Assembly (NCBI RefSeq): GCF_035969385.1
Contig: NZ_JAYKKJ010000001.1
Location: forward strand, 451,802-515,801
DNA length: 64,000 bases
Source of the DNA: SELP01 sp035969385
GTDB lineage: Bacteria; Pseudomonadota; Alphaproteobacteria; Rhodobacterales; Rhodobacteraceae
Direction of reading: 5' to 3'
Both the position numbers and the translations under genes were made by a program. Below are positions 26,281 through 34,716 of the stretch, in pieces (position 1 is the stretch's first letter; each line of letters begins with the position of its first letter). Below the pieces are notes generated by a model. The model did not search any database and was not told the origin of the DNA. It saw nothing but the letters and a program-made list of their open reading frames with translations.

Positions 26281-26724
26281 CAAAGGGGTTTAGCGAGGCC
26301 ATCCGACTTTCGGAGACTGGCGTTTTGACCAGAACCGGTCTCTGAACGACCCGTGTCTCCTTTCACCCGCCCTTCACTCAAATCGAGACGCATTCAAAAA
26401 GGCACGCCTTTTCAAGTGCTTGCCAAAAATGGATTACGCCGCAGTTGAGGTGGGTTCGACCGCTGTCGAAACTGTCAGAGACACCCGAAGGCGGCGTGGT
26501 TGTGCGGGTATCAGCGGTGGGTCAAGGGGCCCGAGGTCGCTCGGGGCGGGGAGTGGACGGATGAAGCTCTCAGCGCTGATCTTCGGAAGCACGCAGTTTG
26601 GACGCTCTGCTAGTTCAAGAGGGGCGGGGAACCTGTCGACACGAAGAGCCCAAATGGGTTGCCTGCGGCGTGGGAAGAACGCGCTCCGCAGGAAATTTCG
26701 CGATGACCCTTTCGGGCGCTCAGC
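26281..26724. other. Non-coding stretch after tRNA-Ser
   Basis: About 440 bases with no open frame I would defend. Base composition is less GC-rich than the host genes upstream. I found no repeat of the tRNA 3' end, no insertion-sequence ends and no RNA gene. It may be the scar or edge of an island. Confidence 0.5.
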
Positions 26725-27567
26725 TCAGCACGACGAAACCGTCACCGCTGCCTTTTCCATCCCACCCTTCTTCAGGATGTCGTACTGGAAGCGGACGGCA
26801 CCTCCAACCTCGATCAGATGGCTGAAGTTCGGGTCGGCGCATGCTGCATTGCTGAGCGTGCCGGTCATCGCCAACTGGAAGGTCTCGGGTGAAGCGTTGT
26901 CGAAGACATCGCCAAACACCTGATACTGCAGCACCAGCGTCATGCCTTCGCTTTTTGCGCCCATCAGCATGGTGTTCTTGTCGATGACGGCCGGTGCCGC
27001 CGCGTCGTTGATCATCGCCGTGATCTTGACTGCTCGAGCAGGTGCGAGGTCTGCAAGGTTGGGTTGGATATTTCCCTCTTTGCCGATGACCTGAAGAAAC
27101 ACCCCCGGCAACATGGCAACCACAGCAAGCGCGATGAACACGACGGTGCGAATGAGCGAGACCCAGATCGGACGCGCTGCTGTCCGCTTGTTCTCAGGGC
27201 CCTTGAAGATCAGGACAAGGTTTACCAGCGGGATGGCGGCCATGTAGGCGTTCCCGGCGTTTCCGTATACATCGACCGAGCGGCGTCGTGACGCGAAAGC
27301 TAGGAGAAGCCCGACCGCGGCCATAACTGCAAGGTACACCCAGCTAGCTGTGTCGACGTTGGTCGCTGAGACGGCCGCCCAGAGGCCCGGCGCGCCATTC
27401 CAGATGGCCGCGGTGAATACCACAATCAGACCGTAGACGAGGCGGCCCATTGCTTTGGGCTCGCGGTCGAACGTCGACGAGACGGCAAGGCCGACTACGA
27501 AAAGGAAAAGAACGAAAATGAAGCGGCCGAAGTAGTTACTCGTCATGCCAAGAATGATTTCGGTCAT
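26725..27567 (-). CDS. Polytopic membrane protein of unknown function
   Basis: A 280-residue protein I do not recognise. About five hydrophobic helices lie in the first 160 residues (FIFVLFLFVVGLAVSS, LVYGLIVVFTAAIWN, WVYLAVMAAVGLLLAFA, AYMAAIPLVNLVLIF, VVFIALAVVAMLPGVFL). A soluble C-terminal domain of about 120 residues follows, with two cysteines (ACADPNFSH and the final SSC) that could form a disulfide if periplasmic. The IPLVNLVLIFKGP segment resembles DUF805-type membrane proteins, but weakly. ATG 27567 follows GAGGTG; an upstream extension in the same frame is less likely. Probably island cargo. Confidence 0.6.
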   Translation of the reverse strand: MTEIILGMTSNYFGRFIFVLFLFVVGLAVSSTFDREPKAMGRLVYGLIVVFTAAIWNGAPGLWAAVSATNVDTASWVYLAVMAAVGLLLAFASRRRSVDVYGNAGNAYMAAIPLVNLVLIFKGPENKRTAARPIWVSLIRTVVFIALAVVAMLPGVFLQVIGKEGNIQPNLADLAPARAVKITAMINDAAAPAVIDKNTMLMGAKSEGMTLVLQYQVFGDVFDNASPETFQLAMTGTLSNAACADPNFSHLIEVGGAVRFQYDILKKGGMEKAAVTVSSC

Positions 27568-28084
27568 AAACACCTCGGTTTTTTGAATTGACTGCCTTTG
27601 CCGCAGTCTCAGATTAACATTAAACCCGTGTAGGGAAAATCTTGCAAGACCTTGTAGATCGCTCATTCCCGCTTCGGGCTTGATCGATCGATCGATCGGA
27701 TCACGAGCGTGACCAACGCGTGCGTCACAAGTAAGCTCCTCCCGTATACTTGGACAGATTTACGGCCAAGTTAAGTTACTGCCTGCGCCTGCTGATCGAT
27801 TTCGATGGTGTTGAAGTGAACCGCGGCGGGCGTCCGCCATGGGCGAAGTGGGGCCGCTGGTGGTTGTGGAAGGTGATCCAGAGCCCGATGCCGGTTCTAG
27901 CCTGCGATCCGGTATCTCAGGCGTGCGGGTAGAGACCAGCAGACGTCAGATCGTAGATTCCGTCACTGTCCGAATTTCGGTGAGGAGCTCATTTGTTATC
28001 GGCGAAAATCCAACTTTTCGCAGTCCGCTTCAGCCGTTAGTCTTACTTGGCGCAAGTGACCCTCATTGACCGGCAGGATTTACC
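27568..28084. other. Non-coding gap with a GATC tandem repeat
   Basis: About 500 bases between divergent genes, no gene supported. It contains four uninterrupted GATC units (27682-27697) plus a fifth at 27699-27702, a short self-complementary run. Both flanking genes must take their promoters from here, but no clear -35/-10 pair stands out. Confidence 0.5.
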
Positions 28085-29098
28085 ATGAAGACATTTTTCG
28101 GATTTTTGCTTTCCGCCTTTGCCATGCTCAGCGGTCCTTCGTTCGCACAAAGCACTCTTGATCCTTCCGTCGTGGTGCTGAACCGTCAGTCCGTCGCACT
28201 GGCTTCGTCAGTCTACGGCTACGTTTCTGGCCAGACCCTAGTCCTTGATCTGATTGCCGAGCAACACCCCGACCTTGCGCGGGACACTGAGCGCCTGAAG
28301 GTCCTCTTTTCAGCCGCCTACGGCGATCCCTCCGCTCGTGCCTACGCAGTTCTTGCAGCCGCTATTCCTGGCGCTGAGCAGCGCGACAGCATGCTGAGCC
28401 AGATGGTCGCGCAGCTCGATGGCACGCTGCGTCGGTCCTACTCCCGCGATGAGAGCATCGCCTTCCTTCAGGAAGTCCAGGCCCGCATCCAGGGGCAGAT
28501 CGCCTCGCCCGTTCTGGAAGGTATCCTTTGGCTTAAGTACGCTGAACAGCCCGGCGCGGAGATCGCCGAGCGCCGCTACCGCGAGTTTAGCTCGGAGGGC
28601 CTGCCGAAGTCGCTCGGGTCCACTGTCAATCTGAAGGTTCCGGTGAGCTGGCTTGGTAAGGATGGCGACCGGCCGCACATCGTACAGAGTTGGACCAACC
28701 AGAATGGCACCGGCGGGATCTTCATCGCGCTCATGATCCGGGACGTCGGTCCTGCCCCCATTACCGACGCGGATATCAAGGAAGCGTTCGACCAGCCCGA
28801 CTGGGACGCTTTCATGGTCGGTGGTGGTGAACTGATTGAAGCGAAGCCTGTCGTTATCGAGAACCGGAGCGCGATCCGGATCGACCAGACGGCGAATATG
28901 CAGCGGCTCGATGTAACCCTGCCTACGGCTATGCGAAGCTACATGGTGCCGCAAGGGACCAACCTCGTGATCCTGCAGTGCATGGCCTTCGCGGACCCGA
29001 CGAAGCCGTCTGTGGATGAGCTTCCCCCTGATTACGGTCGCATGACGTCAGTGTGTGATGCGGTAGCCAACACAATTGTCTTCCCGGACGATTATTGA
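28085..29098 (+). CDS. Exported protein of unknown function
   Basis: A 337-residue protein with a clear signal peptide (MKTFFGFLLSAFAMLSGPSFAQS, cleavage after about residue 21) and no further membrane segment, so probably periplasmic. The first half of the mature protein is helical (LARDTERLKVLFSAAYG, DSMLSQMVAQLDGTL); the second half is beta-rich (VNLKVPVSWLGKDGDRPHIVQSW). Two late cysteines (ILQCMAF, TSVCDAV) may pair. I recognise no family. It sits between the membrane-protein gene and the integration module, consistent with island cargo. Confidence 0.6.
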   Translation: MKTFFGFLLSAFAMLSGPSFAQSTLDPSVVVLNRQSVALASSVYGYVSGQTLVLDLIAEQHPDLARDTERLKVLFSAAYGDPSARAYAVLAAAIPGAEQRDSMLSQMVAQLDGTLRRSYSRDESIAFLQEVQARIQGQIASPVLEGILWLKYAEQPGAEIAERRYREFSSEGLPKSLGSTVNLKVPVSWLGKDGDRPHIVQSWTNQNGTGGIFIALMIRDVGPAPITDADIKEAFDQPDWDAFMVGGGELIEAKPVVIENRSAIRIDQTANMQRLDVTLPTAMRSYMVPQGTNLVILQCMAFADPTKPSVDELPPDYGRMTSVCDAVANTIVFPDDY

Positions 29099-29472
29099 GA
29101 TCAGACGGTTCGACAGAGCTGCAGCTGCCAAATTCGAGGGCTCTTCGGGTTCCATTGCCTGATGACTCGCATCAATGCCGAGACGCAAAAATTACAATCG
29201 CATGGGGCCTTTCTCCGAAAATAGAGTTCTTTTTCCTGTGCGCCCTGCGAGAGGGAAGGCGCGCCGCGCCCTATCCAGTGCCAAGGAAGCTAAGGGCCGA
29301 TCTTTTCTGGGCTTGGGCCGGGTTCGCGACGTCGTCGCCGCACCTGCAAAGGTCCGCTTCGTCCCCTCAACATCGTTGGTCCGCCAGGAATTGCTGCGCA
29401 ACGCACATACGGCCGCTGTGGGGGGGGCGCACTTCGGTCTGCTGAAAAAACCGACCGTCCGCTCAGGACCGA
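29099..29472. other. Non-coding stretch before the integration module
   Basis: About 370 bases with no supported gene; the open frames seen are arginine- and proline-rich out-of-frame translations. The left prophage junction probably lies here or slightly further left, but no direct repeat could be assigned because the right junction is outside the window. Confidence 0.45.
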
Positions 29473-29877
29473 TCAAGTCGAATTGGCTGCGCAGTCGCCA
29501 ACTGCTCGCCCCACCTGCTCCCCCCAAGGCTCCCCGGCCAGAAAACACAGGTCATAGAGGCTGACCGCCATGGCCTCCCGCTTGCAGACTAACCGCTTCA
29601 ACACCCCGGGCGCGAGATAAGCCAACCGCAACTGACGGCTTACGTGCCGTTCAGCCAAACCGACGGCTTCGGCCAGTTCCTGGATCGTGCCGAACTCACC
29701 GGCCTCCATTCGCCGTCGCCAAGCCCAAGCCCGTCCTATGGCGCGCAGGACATGCGGGTCCTGCGTCTGGTCTTCGCTCGGTAAATAGTCGGCAGGCGGC
29801 AGGATTTTTGGCCGTCCGTTCTTTCTACGGACTTTCAACGGGATCAGGACGCGAATTGTGTCATCGGCATGGGTCAT
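29473..29877 (-). CDS. ParB-type HTH protein of the integration module
   Basis: A 134-residue basic protein with a central helix-turn-helix (IQELAEAVGLAERHVSRQL, about residues 64-82) followed by RLAYLAPGV, resembling the KorB/ParB HTH region. No ParB N-terminal nuclease-like motif is present. The ATG overlaps the serine recombinase stop by four bases, so it is co-translated with it. It may be a directionality or accessory factor for the recombinase; that is inference from position. Confidence 0.65.
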   Translation of the reverse strand: MTHADDTIRVLIPLKVRRKNGRPKILPPADYLPSEDQTQDPHVLRAIGRAWAWRRRMEAGEFGTIQELAEAVGLAERHVSRQLRLAYLAPGVLKRLVCKREAMAVSLYDLCFLAGEPWGEQVGRAVGDCAANST

Positions 29878-31202
29878 TCGGCGGCCTCAAGTTTACGTGG
29901 TGCGACCATCTCGCGGATGACGCCCGCTATTCCCTCTCGGCGAATATCGACCTCAAGCCCTGCTGCGGTGACGGTGACGCGCCGCACCAGAAGCTGGATG
30001 ATCCTTGCCTGCTCAGCCGGGAACAATTGCGCCCAGAGCGCGCTGAACTCATGCAATGCCGCGATGGCGTCGGCTTCCGAAACTGCGCCCTGTTCCTTTT
30101 TCAAGGCCACGAGCACCTGCGATACCACCTCCGGCGTCTGCAGAATGCGCCGAACCTCGCTCACGACCGCATCCTCGACCATTCCTGCCGCCAGCCGCAT
30201 CGGGGCGGTCTCTTCGCCGGTCTCGCGGTTCCGGATCACGTCCATCGACACATAGTAGCGATAAAGCTTCGCGCCTTTCTTCGTGCTGGTGGGCGTCATG
30301 GCAGCGCCGGTGTCGCTGAAGATCAGCCCTTTCAGGAGCGCGGATGTCCGCGACCGGCTGTTGTTGGCCCGTTTGCGGGGGCTTTCCTTGAGGATTGCGT
30401 GGACTTGATCCCAGAGTGCCTCGTCGATGATTGCGTCATGCTCGCCGGGGTAGGCCTTGCCCTTGTGGACGGCCTCACCGCGATAAACACGGTTGTTCAG
30501 GAGCCGGTAGAGGTAGCCTTTGTCTATCAGCGTGCCCTGCTTGTTGCGGAAGCCGTCGCGGCGAAGCTCGCGCGCCAAAACCGTGGCGGAGCCGAGTTCC
30601 ACAAACCGCCCAAAGATGCGACGGACTGATGCGGCCTCGGCCTCGTTCACCAAAAGTTTGCGATCCTGCACATCGTAGCCAAGCGGCACATAGCCCCCCA
30701 TCCAGATCCCTCGCTTGCGCGATGCTGCCACCTTATCGCGGATGCGCTCACCGATGACCTCACGTTCGAACTGGGCAAAGCTGAGCAGGATATTCAGCGT
30801 CAGCCGCCCCATTGAGGTTGTGGTGTTGAACGACTGCGTCACCGACACGAAGGTGACACCGTTGCGGTCGAAGACCTCGACCAGCTTGGAGAAATCCATC
30901 AGCGAGCGCGACAGCCGGTCGATTTTGTAAACGACCACGACATCGACCAGACCATCGTCGATGTCGGCTAGCAATTGCTTCAGGCCGGGGCGTTCAAGGT
31001 TGCCGCCAGAAAACCCACCATCGTCATAGCGGTCGCGGGTGGCCACCCATCCCTCGGACTTCTGACTGGCGATATAGGCCTCGCAGGCCTCTCGCTGGGC
31101 GTCGAGGGTATTGAACTCCATGTCGAGCCCTTCTTCCGTCGACTTACGGGTGTAGATCGCGCAGCGCAGGCGACGGTTGGGGCGGGCGTTAATGTCCATC
31201 AT
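29874..31202 (-). CDS. Large serine recombinase (prophage integrase)
   Basis: A 442-residue serine integrase. The resolvase domain has the catalytic serine in IYTRKSTEEG (Ser21), then DGGFSGGNLERPGL, the YKIDRLSRS motif and FAQFEREVIGERIRDK. A Recombinase domain follows (GGYVPLGYDV). The zinc-ribbon position reads LLKGLIFSDTGAAMTPT, where most relatives have a CxxC pair, so the metal site seems lost or replaced. It lacks the long C-terminal coiled coil of phiC31-type enzymes. It is coupled by four-base overlaps to the DUF2924 gene before it and the HTH gene after it. Confidence 0.92.
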   Translation of the reverse strand: MMDINARPNRRLRCAIYTRKSTEEGLDMEFNTLDAQREACEAYIASQKSEGWVATRDRYDDGGFSGGNLERPGLKQLLADIDDGLVDVVVVYKIDRLSRSLMDFSKLVEVFDRNGVTFVSVTQSFNTTTSMGRLTLNILLSFAQFEREVIGERIRDKVAASRKRGIWMGGYVPLGYDVQDRKLLVNEAEAASVRRIFGRFVELGSATVLARELRRDGFRNKQGTLIDKGYLYRLLNNRVYRGEAVHKGKAYPGEHDAIIDEALWDQVHAILKESPRKRANNSRSRTSALLKGLIFSDTGAAMTPTSTKKGAKLYRYYVSMDVIRNRETGEETAPMRLAAGMVEDAVVSEVRRILQTPEVVSQVLVALKKEQGAVSEADAIAALHEFSALWAQLFPAEQARIIQLLVRRVTVTAAGLEVDIRREGIAGVIREMVAPRKLEAAE

Positions 31203-31699
31203 GCTTCCTCCTGCTTGCGTTCACGCAGCCCGAAAAAGCGATACCCATTCCAGCGTGTTCCGGTGATTGCGCGGGCCACCGCCGAGAGTGATTTGTATTT
31301 GCTGCCCTGCCAGTCGAAGCCGTCCTTCAGCACTGTGACCGTATGCTCGGCGCCGTCCCATTCACGCAGGAGTTTCGTTCCGGCCACAGGATTGCGGGGA
31401 TCGGCGATCTGATGTTTGCGGCGGGCATGGCCTTCAACCTCGTCTGCCAGCAGATCCAGCATGCGGCGGGTTTCCCGATCTGGGCCGCCGTAGGTCAGCT
31501 CCTGGATCCGATAGGCGATCCGAAGTTCAAGAAATGCCCGGCTGTTGTTCGGCGCCGAAGTGCCAATCAGCTTCTCCCATTGGGCTTTGAGTTCCTTGAC
31601 CGACATCGCTTTCAGGGCGGCCATGCGCGACAGCACCGTCTGGTCCAGGTTTGGATCGCTTCCTGGTAATGCTGGGGTTATCTTATTGTGATGCTTCAT
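31199..31699 (-). CDS. DUF2924-family protein
   Basis: A 166-residue protein of the DUF2924 family, regularly found next to serine recombinases in alphaproteobacterial prophages. Residues 40-70 are helical (ELKAQWEKLIG, NNSRAFLELRIAYRIQEL). The C-terminal half ends TVTVLKDGFDWQGSKYKSLSAVA...TGTRWNGYRFFGL, a compact beta-rich DNA-modification-like module that also occurs elsewhere. ATG 31699 has an excellent GGAGG site; the open frame upstream is not needed. The role in integration is unproven. Confidence 0.8.
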   Translation of the reverse strand: MKHHNKITPALPGSDPNLDQTVLSRMAALKAMSVKELKAQWEKLIGTSAPNNSRAFLELRIAYRIQELTYGGPDRETRRMLDLLADEVEGHARRKHQIADPRNPVAGTKLLREWDGAEHTVTVLKDGFDWQGSKYKSLSAVARAITGTRWNGYRFFGLRERKQEEA

Positions 31700-31931
31700 T
31701 AATTCCTCCGATGCGGATACGTTTTGCACGACGACCACCGCTCTTTCGGGGCGAGAAGTCCACAAAACTGTCTCCGTTCTCAGAAGATAAATCGCTGGAC
31801 TGTTCGGCGTTCAGCCGAACCACGGCTGCAGCGAGGATGCGGCCAATTTCTTCGAGGCGCGCGTCCGCTGACATGCGCTCAGGACATAGGGGATTGGGAC
31901 CCGAAATCGGGCCTGATGTGTTTTTGGGCAT
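31683..31931 (-). CDS. Small protein of the integration module
   Basis: A protein of about 82 residues ending SPRKSGGRRAKRIRIGGINEASQ: an N-terminal helix (ARLEEIGRILAAAVVRLNAEQ) and a basic tail. Similar small proteins precede DUF2924 and recombinase genes in related prophages. It overlaps DUF2924 by 17 bases. The start is uncertain: ATG 31931 (MPKNTSG) or ATG 31874 (MSADARLEE) are both possible and neither has a strong ribosome-binding site. Confidence 0.55.
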   Translation of the reverse strand: MPKNTSGPISGPNPLCPERMSADARLEEIGRILAAAVVRLNAEQSSDLSSENGDSFVDFSPRKSGGRRAKRIRIGGINEASQ

Positions 31932-32096
31932 GGCGACTTTTCGCGATTGTGATGATGCCCAAAAGGTATCCCAAAATCCAGAAAACACAAGTAATTCAAT
32001 ATTTTACGGACATCTTCGCCCTGCGCGTAGATCCTCGTATCTCTGCGTAATGAATATGCGAGTGCGCGGAGTGCCGATCGTTGTCGCTGAGCCGAA

Positions 32097-33032
32097 TCAG
32101 CCTGTCCGACCGTCCATGAATTTGTCGAACGTATCGACGGTCTGCTCTTCTTCCAGCTCGGCCACCTCCCACCGTGAGGGCGCGCGGTCAGGATAAAGCA
32201 GCAGCGAGATCGTCATCTGGTCGTTACTGGGCGAGAACACTGTCATTTCATGGACGGGCTCAGACCCCAACCAGACACCTGCGGGGTGGAGGTGACCATG
32301 GCGACCAGTGTCCCAGTCCACTTCCTGCGCGGCCAAGGAGGCGGCTGGCAGTTCCGTTACTGTTTGGCGTGCCCGGTAAAAGATACCGGATTTCAGCAAC
32401 GGCTCGCTGGACCATGCCCAGTCGATGAATCCCTCCTTGCCAACCACGATCATCGCCCGCTTGTCGGTGATGGTCATCCATTTCAGGATCGCCGCCGTGA
32501 GCGACACGGCATAGCGGTCAGACAAATCAGTCATCACATCGATATCGATGACGCGTCCCTTGATCTGCTCACGGAAATCGTCGAGCGGCATCAACAGGTA
32601 GGAGGCGAAGGTATTGGCCTCACCTTCGATCTTATTCCGCCCCTCATCCCAGTCAGCCATGTTGCGATTGGTGCATTCGAGACCGTTGGGATTGGTCTGC
32701 CGGTGCAGCAGGTAATGGCCCAGTTCATGGGCCAAAGTGAAGTTCCGCCGCCCCGGCGAACGGATCGTGTCGTTGTAAATGATGCCCCACTCTCCGGAAC
32801 CATCAGGGCTCGGCATCAACATGCCCTCGACGCCTTTAGACAGGTCAAGGCCGCCGACCATAGTTATCGGTGCATCTGGAAATACCTGTCGTGAGACATC
32901 CTGTGCTAGCGCAGCCACATCAATTGGAAACCGCGGCAGCCCATGGGCTGCCTGATGCAGCGACAGGATCTTGGTCAGGCGGATTGCCCAACCCTGTGGC
33001 GTCGTGGGCAAGCTCAATCCTTCTTTCCCCAC
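32097..33032 (-). CDS. ImmA/IrrE-family metallopeptidase
   Basis: A 311-residue ImmA/IrrE (COG2856) protease. The zinc motif is in FTLAHELGHYLLH (HExxH near residues 102-106), with a downstream acidic region EGEANTFASYLLMP supplying the third ligand. In ICEBs1 and related elements ImmA cleaves the partner repressor to induce the element. It starts with GTG at 33032 and overlaps the repressor gene by 19 bases. It has a C-terminal extension of about 130 residues beyond the protease domain, which may sense the inducing signal. Confidence 0.85.
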   Translation of the reverse strand: MGKEGLSLPTTPQGWAIRLTKILSLHQAAHGLPRFPIDVAALAQDVSRQVFPDAPITMVGGLDLSKGVEGMLMPSPDGSGEWGIIYNDTIRSPGRRNFTLAHELGHYLLHRQTNPNGLECTNRNMADWDEGRNKIEGEANTFASYLLMPLDDFREQIKGRVIDIDVMTDLSDRYAVSLTAAILKWMTITDKRAMIVVGKEGFIDWAWSSEPLLKSGIFYRARQTVTELPAASLAAQEVDWDTGRHGHLHPAGVWLGSEPVHEMTVFSPSNDQMTISLLLYPDRAPSRWEVAELEEEQTVDTFDKFMDGRTG

Positions 33033-33334
33033 ATATCGATCATCTGATTGATCTTCGCCTGGTCGTCTGGGGCGAGCTTGCTGAACTTGCGGAAGAAGGC
33101 TTCCTTTAACACCTCATCACCGGGTTCTGCGCTTTCGTCGAGGAGGTAATCAGTCGTGACCTCTAGGGCCTGAGCAATCCGGGTCAATTTTTCTCCCGAC
33201 GGCTTGCGTGCGTCGCGGTTTTCCAACTCCCAAATGTAGCTCTTGCTCGAGTCGGTCAATTCCGCGAGCTTGTCGAGGGAGTATCCCTTCTCCTGGCGGT
33301 GGCGCTTGATCTTAGCGCCGAGGGACGTGGTCAT
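33014..33334 (-). CDS. Cro/CI-type XRE repressor
   Basis: A 106-residue repressor. An N-terminal XRE helix-turn-helix (KIKRHRQEKGYSLDKLAELT, then SSKSYIWELENRD) is followed by a short acidic C-terminal region. It lacks a LexA-type self-cleavage domain, which fits with regulation through the adjacent ImmA-like peptidase. ATG 33334 has an AAGGATG site. It faces a divergent operon across an interval with two matching palindromes, the expected operators. Confidence 0.88.
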   Translation of the reverse strand: MTTSLGAKIKRHRQEKGYSLDKLAELTDSSKSYIWELENRDARKPSGEKLTRIAQALEVTTDYLLDESAEPGDEVLKEAFFRKFSKLAPDDQAKINQMIDMWGKKD

Positions 33335-33368
33335 AGTATCATCCTTGTTTTCCTTGGCTGTAGGAAGC

Positions 33369-33388
33369 TTGTTCGGTATGCCGAACAA
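33369..33388. promoter_or_regulatory. Repressor operator 1
   Basis: A perfect inverted repeat with half-sites TTGTTCGG (33369-33376) and CCGAACAA (33381-33388) around TATG. It lies 35 bases upstream of the repressor start. Its half-site matches operator 2, 50 bases away centre to centre. Confidence 0.75.
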
Positions 33389-33417
33389 AAACGTGCCGCG
33401 CAAGTAGACTTGGCAGT

Positions 33418-33439
33418 TTGTTCGGTATATATCGAACAA
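33418..33439. promoter_or_regulatory. Repressor operator 2
   Basis: An inverted repeat with TTGTTCGG (33418-33425) and TCGAACAA (33432-33439) around TATATA; seven of eight pairs match. It lies about 54 bases upstream of the rightward operon start, and the TATATA centre may be part of a -10 region that repressor binding would block. Confidence 0.7.
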
Positions 33440-33492
33440 CATCGTATCGCTTTGCGCCGATTCCCTCATCCTCCTCGCCAGAAAGGGCTCCC

Positions 33493-34716
33493 ATGACTGC
33501 TATCGCCTCCTTCCTCCGCAAGACCCCCGTCACCCGTTTGCATGACTATTTTACCGGCTCCGGGTTCACATCCCTTCCACCTGTCGATTGGACCAAGCCT
33601 GAGGCGGAGCTCGTCGAACCGCTGATCAAAGCAGTCGACGACATGGACGATCATGAAAAACAACGCGTTGTCATGAATGCCAGTCAGGTCGCTGCTCTCG
33701 CGGACGAACCGGGCCAGAATGCGCTGCAGAATGTCGTCATCAACCGGCAGGTGTTCGACACGCTGGAGGGGGCTAATAATCGTTCGCTGTGGGTGTTTTT
33801 GAATGAACCAGACCAGTTTCGTAAGGCTGAAGAGGTCCGCTACAATGATGAACGGCGCCGTGGCCGGTCATGGAGTGGCTTTGAAGTAGAAAAGGACCGT
33901 GTGGTCCGCCGGGATGCTGTATCGGTAGCTGACTTCACCAAGGCAATCCGCGAGCGTTTCGACACGCCGCATGTTCATGTCGATGTTTTCGACCGGCACC
34001 GCGTCATCCTCGATGATCAGGAATGCGATCTCGTTCAGGTCGCTGTCTATCGCGAAGGGCGGCCGGAGGACATGCTTGGGTTCGACGCGAACAGCACATT
34101 GTCCTGCCGCATCGTGAAGCCGGTTTTTGAGGCTGCGCTGACTTACGAGGCGGATACCGGCGTCATAGAGGTGGTGGCCAATACAGTTGCAGACCGGAGG
34201 GATCTCACTGCCTACATGGCGCGGGACCTGCTTGGGATCGACTTCGAAGAAAAGCATATACCGCTGCGGGAATACGATCTTGGGATGCTGTTGAAGCCCT
34301 TTGACTTCCCGACTGACGTTGATGACGGCATCGCGGACGTCACCGTGAAAGAATTGCGTCTTATGGAGGTTGGCCAGCCTAACGAGCGGATCATCCTCGA
34401 ATCCATGTCGGGCGCCGACCGCACGGTGTGGGAAATGGCAGAAGAAAGAATTGGGCTCGACATTGGCAGTTCGGGGCATGTCCTGTCCGTTGCATCTGAA
34501 GCGCCTGAATGGATCGTCACGCGCGCGCGGTTCACAATCAAGTTTCAGCCCGGCCCGAGCGGCGGGCGGGGCAAATCGTTGACGCTGACGGTGACCATGC
34601 CACATGGCTGCAACTTGAAGGACATGACCCCGCATGAGCGCCTGATCGGCGACAAGTATCTTCGCCGTTGGGGCATTCTGACCGACAGCGCCGACATCGG
34701 TGACCTCATTGACTAA
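33493..34716 (+). CDS. Unknown protein, first gene of the repressor-opposed operon
   Basis: A 407-residue soluble protein I do not recognise. The N-terminus has FLRKTPVTRLHDYFTGSGF, and an acidic stretch KAVDDMDDHEKQRV follows near residue 55. The middle is rich in aspartate and hydrophobic strands (FDRHRVILDDQECDLVQVAVY). No nuclease, ATPase or membrane motif is evident. ATG 33493 is the first after the operators. It overlaps the next gene by 17 bases. Position suggests repression in the lysogen and expression on induction or stress. Confidence 0.7.
   Translation: MTAIASFLRKTPVTRLHDYFTGSGFTSLPPVDWTKPEAELVEPLIKAVDDMDDHEKQRVVMNASQVAALADEPGQNALQNVVINRQVFDTLEGANNRSLWVFLNEPDQFRKAEEVRYNDERRRGRSWSGFEVEKDRVVRRDAVSVADFTKAIRERFDTPHVHVDVFDRHRVILDDQECDLVQVAVYREGRPEDMLGFDANSTLSCRIVKPVFEAALTYEADTGVIEVVANTVADRRDLTAYMARDLLGIDFEEKHIPLREYDLGMLLKPFDFPTDVDDGIADVTVKELRLMEVGQPNERIILESMSGADRTVWEMAEERIGLDIGSSGHVLSVASEAPEWIVTRARFTIKFQPGPSGGRGKSLTLTVTMPHGCNLKDMTPHERLIGDKYLRRWGILTDSADIGDLID

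Noticed and set aside
26420..26923. Plus-strand open frame after tRNA-Ser
   Set aside because: It runs over the end of the membrane-protein gene, has arginine/glycine-rich composition and no supporting features.
27682..27702. GATC tandem repeat as a regulatory element
   Set aside because: Only five short units; alphaproteobacteria mainly use GANTC methylation, so there is no clear reason to assign a function.
29175..29564. Plus-strand open frame of about 129 codons before the integration module
   Set aside because: Composition looks like out-of-frame translation, and it overlaps the well-supported minus-strand HTH gene.
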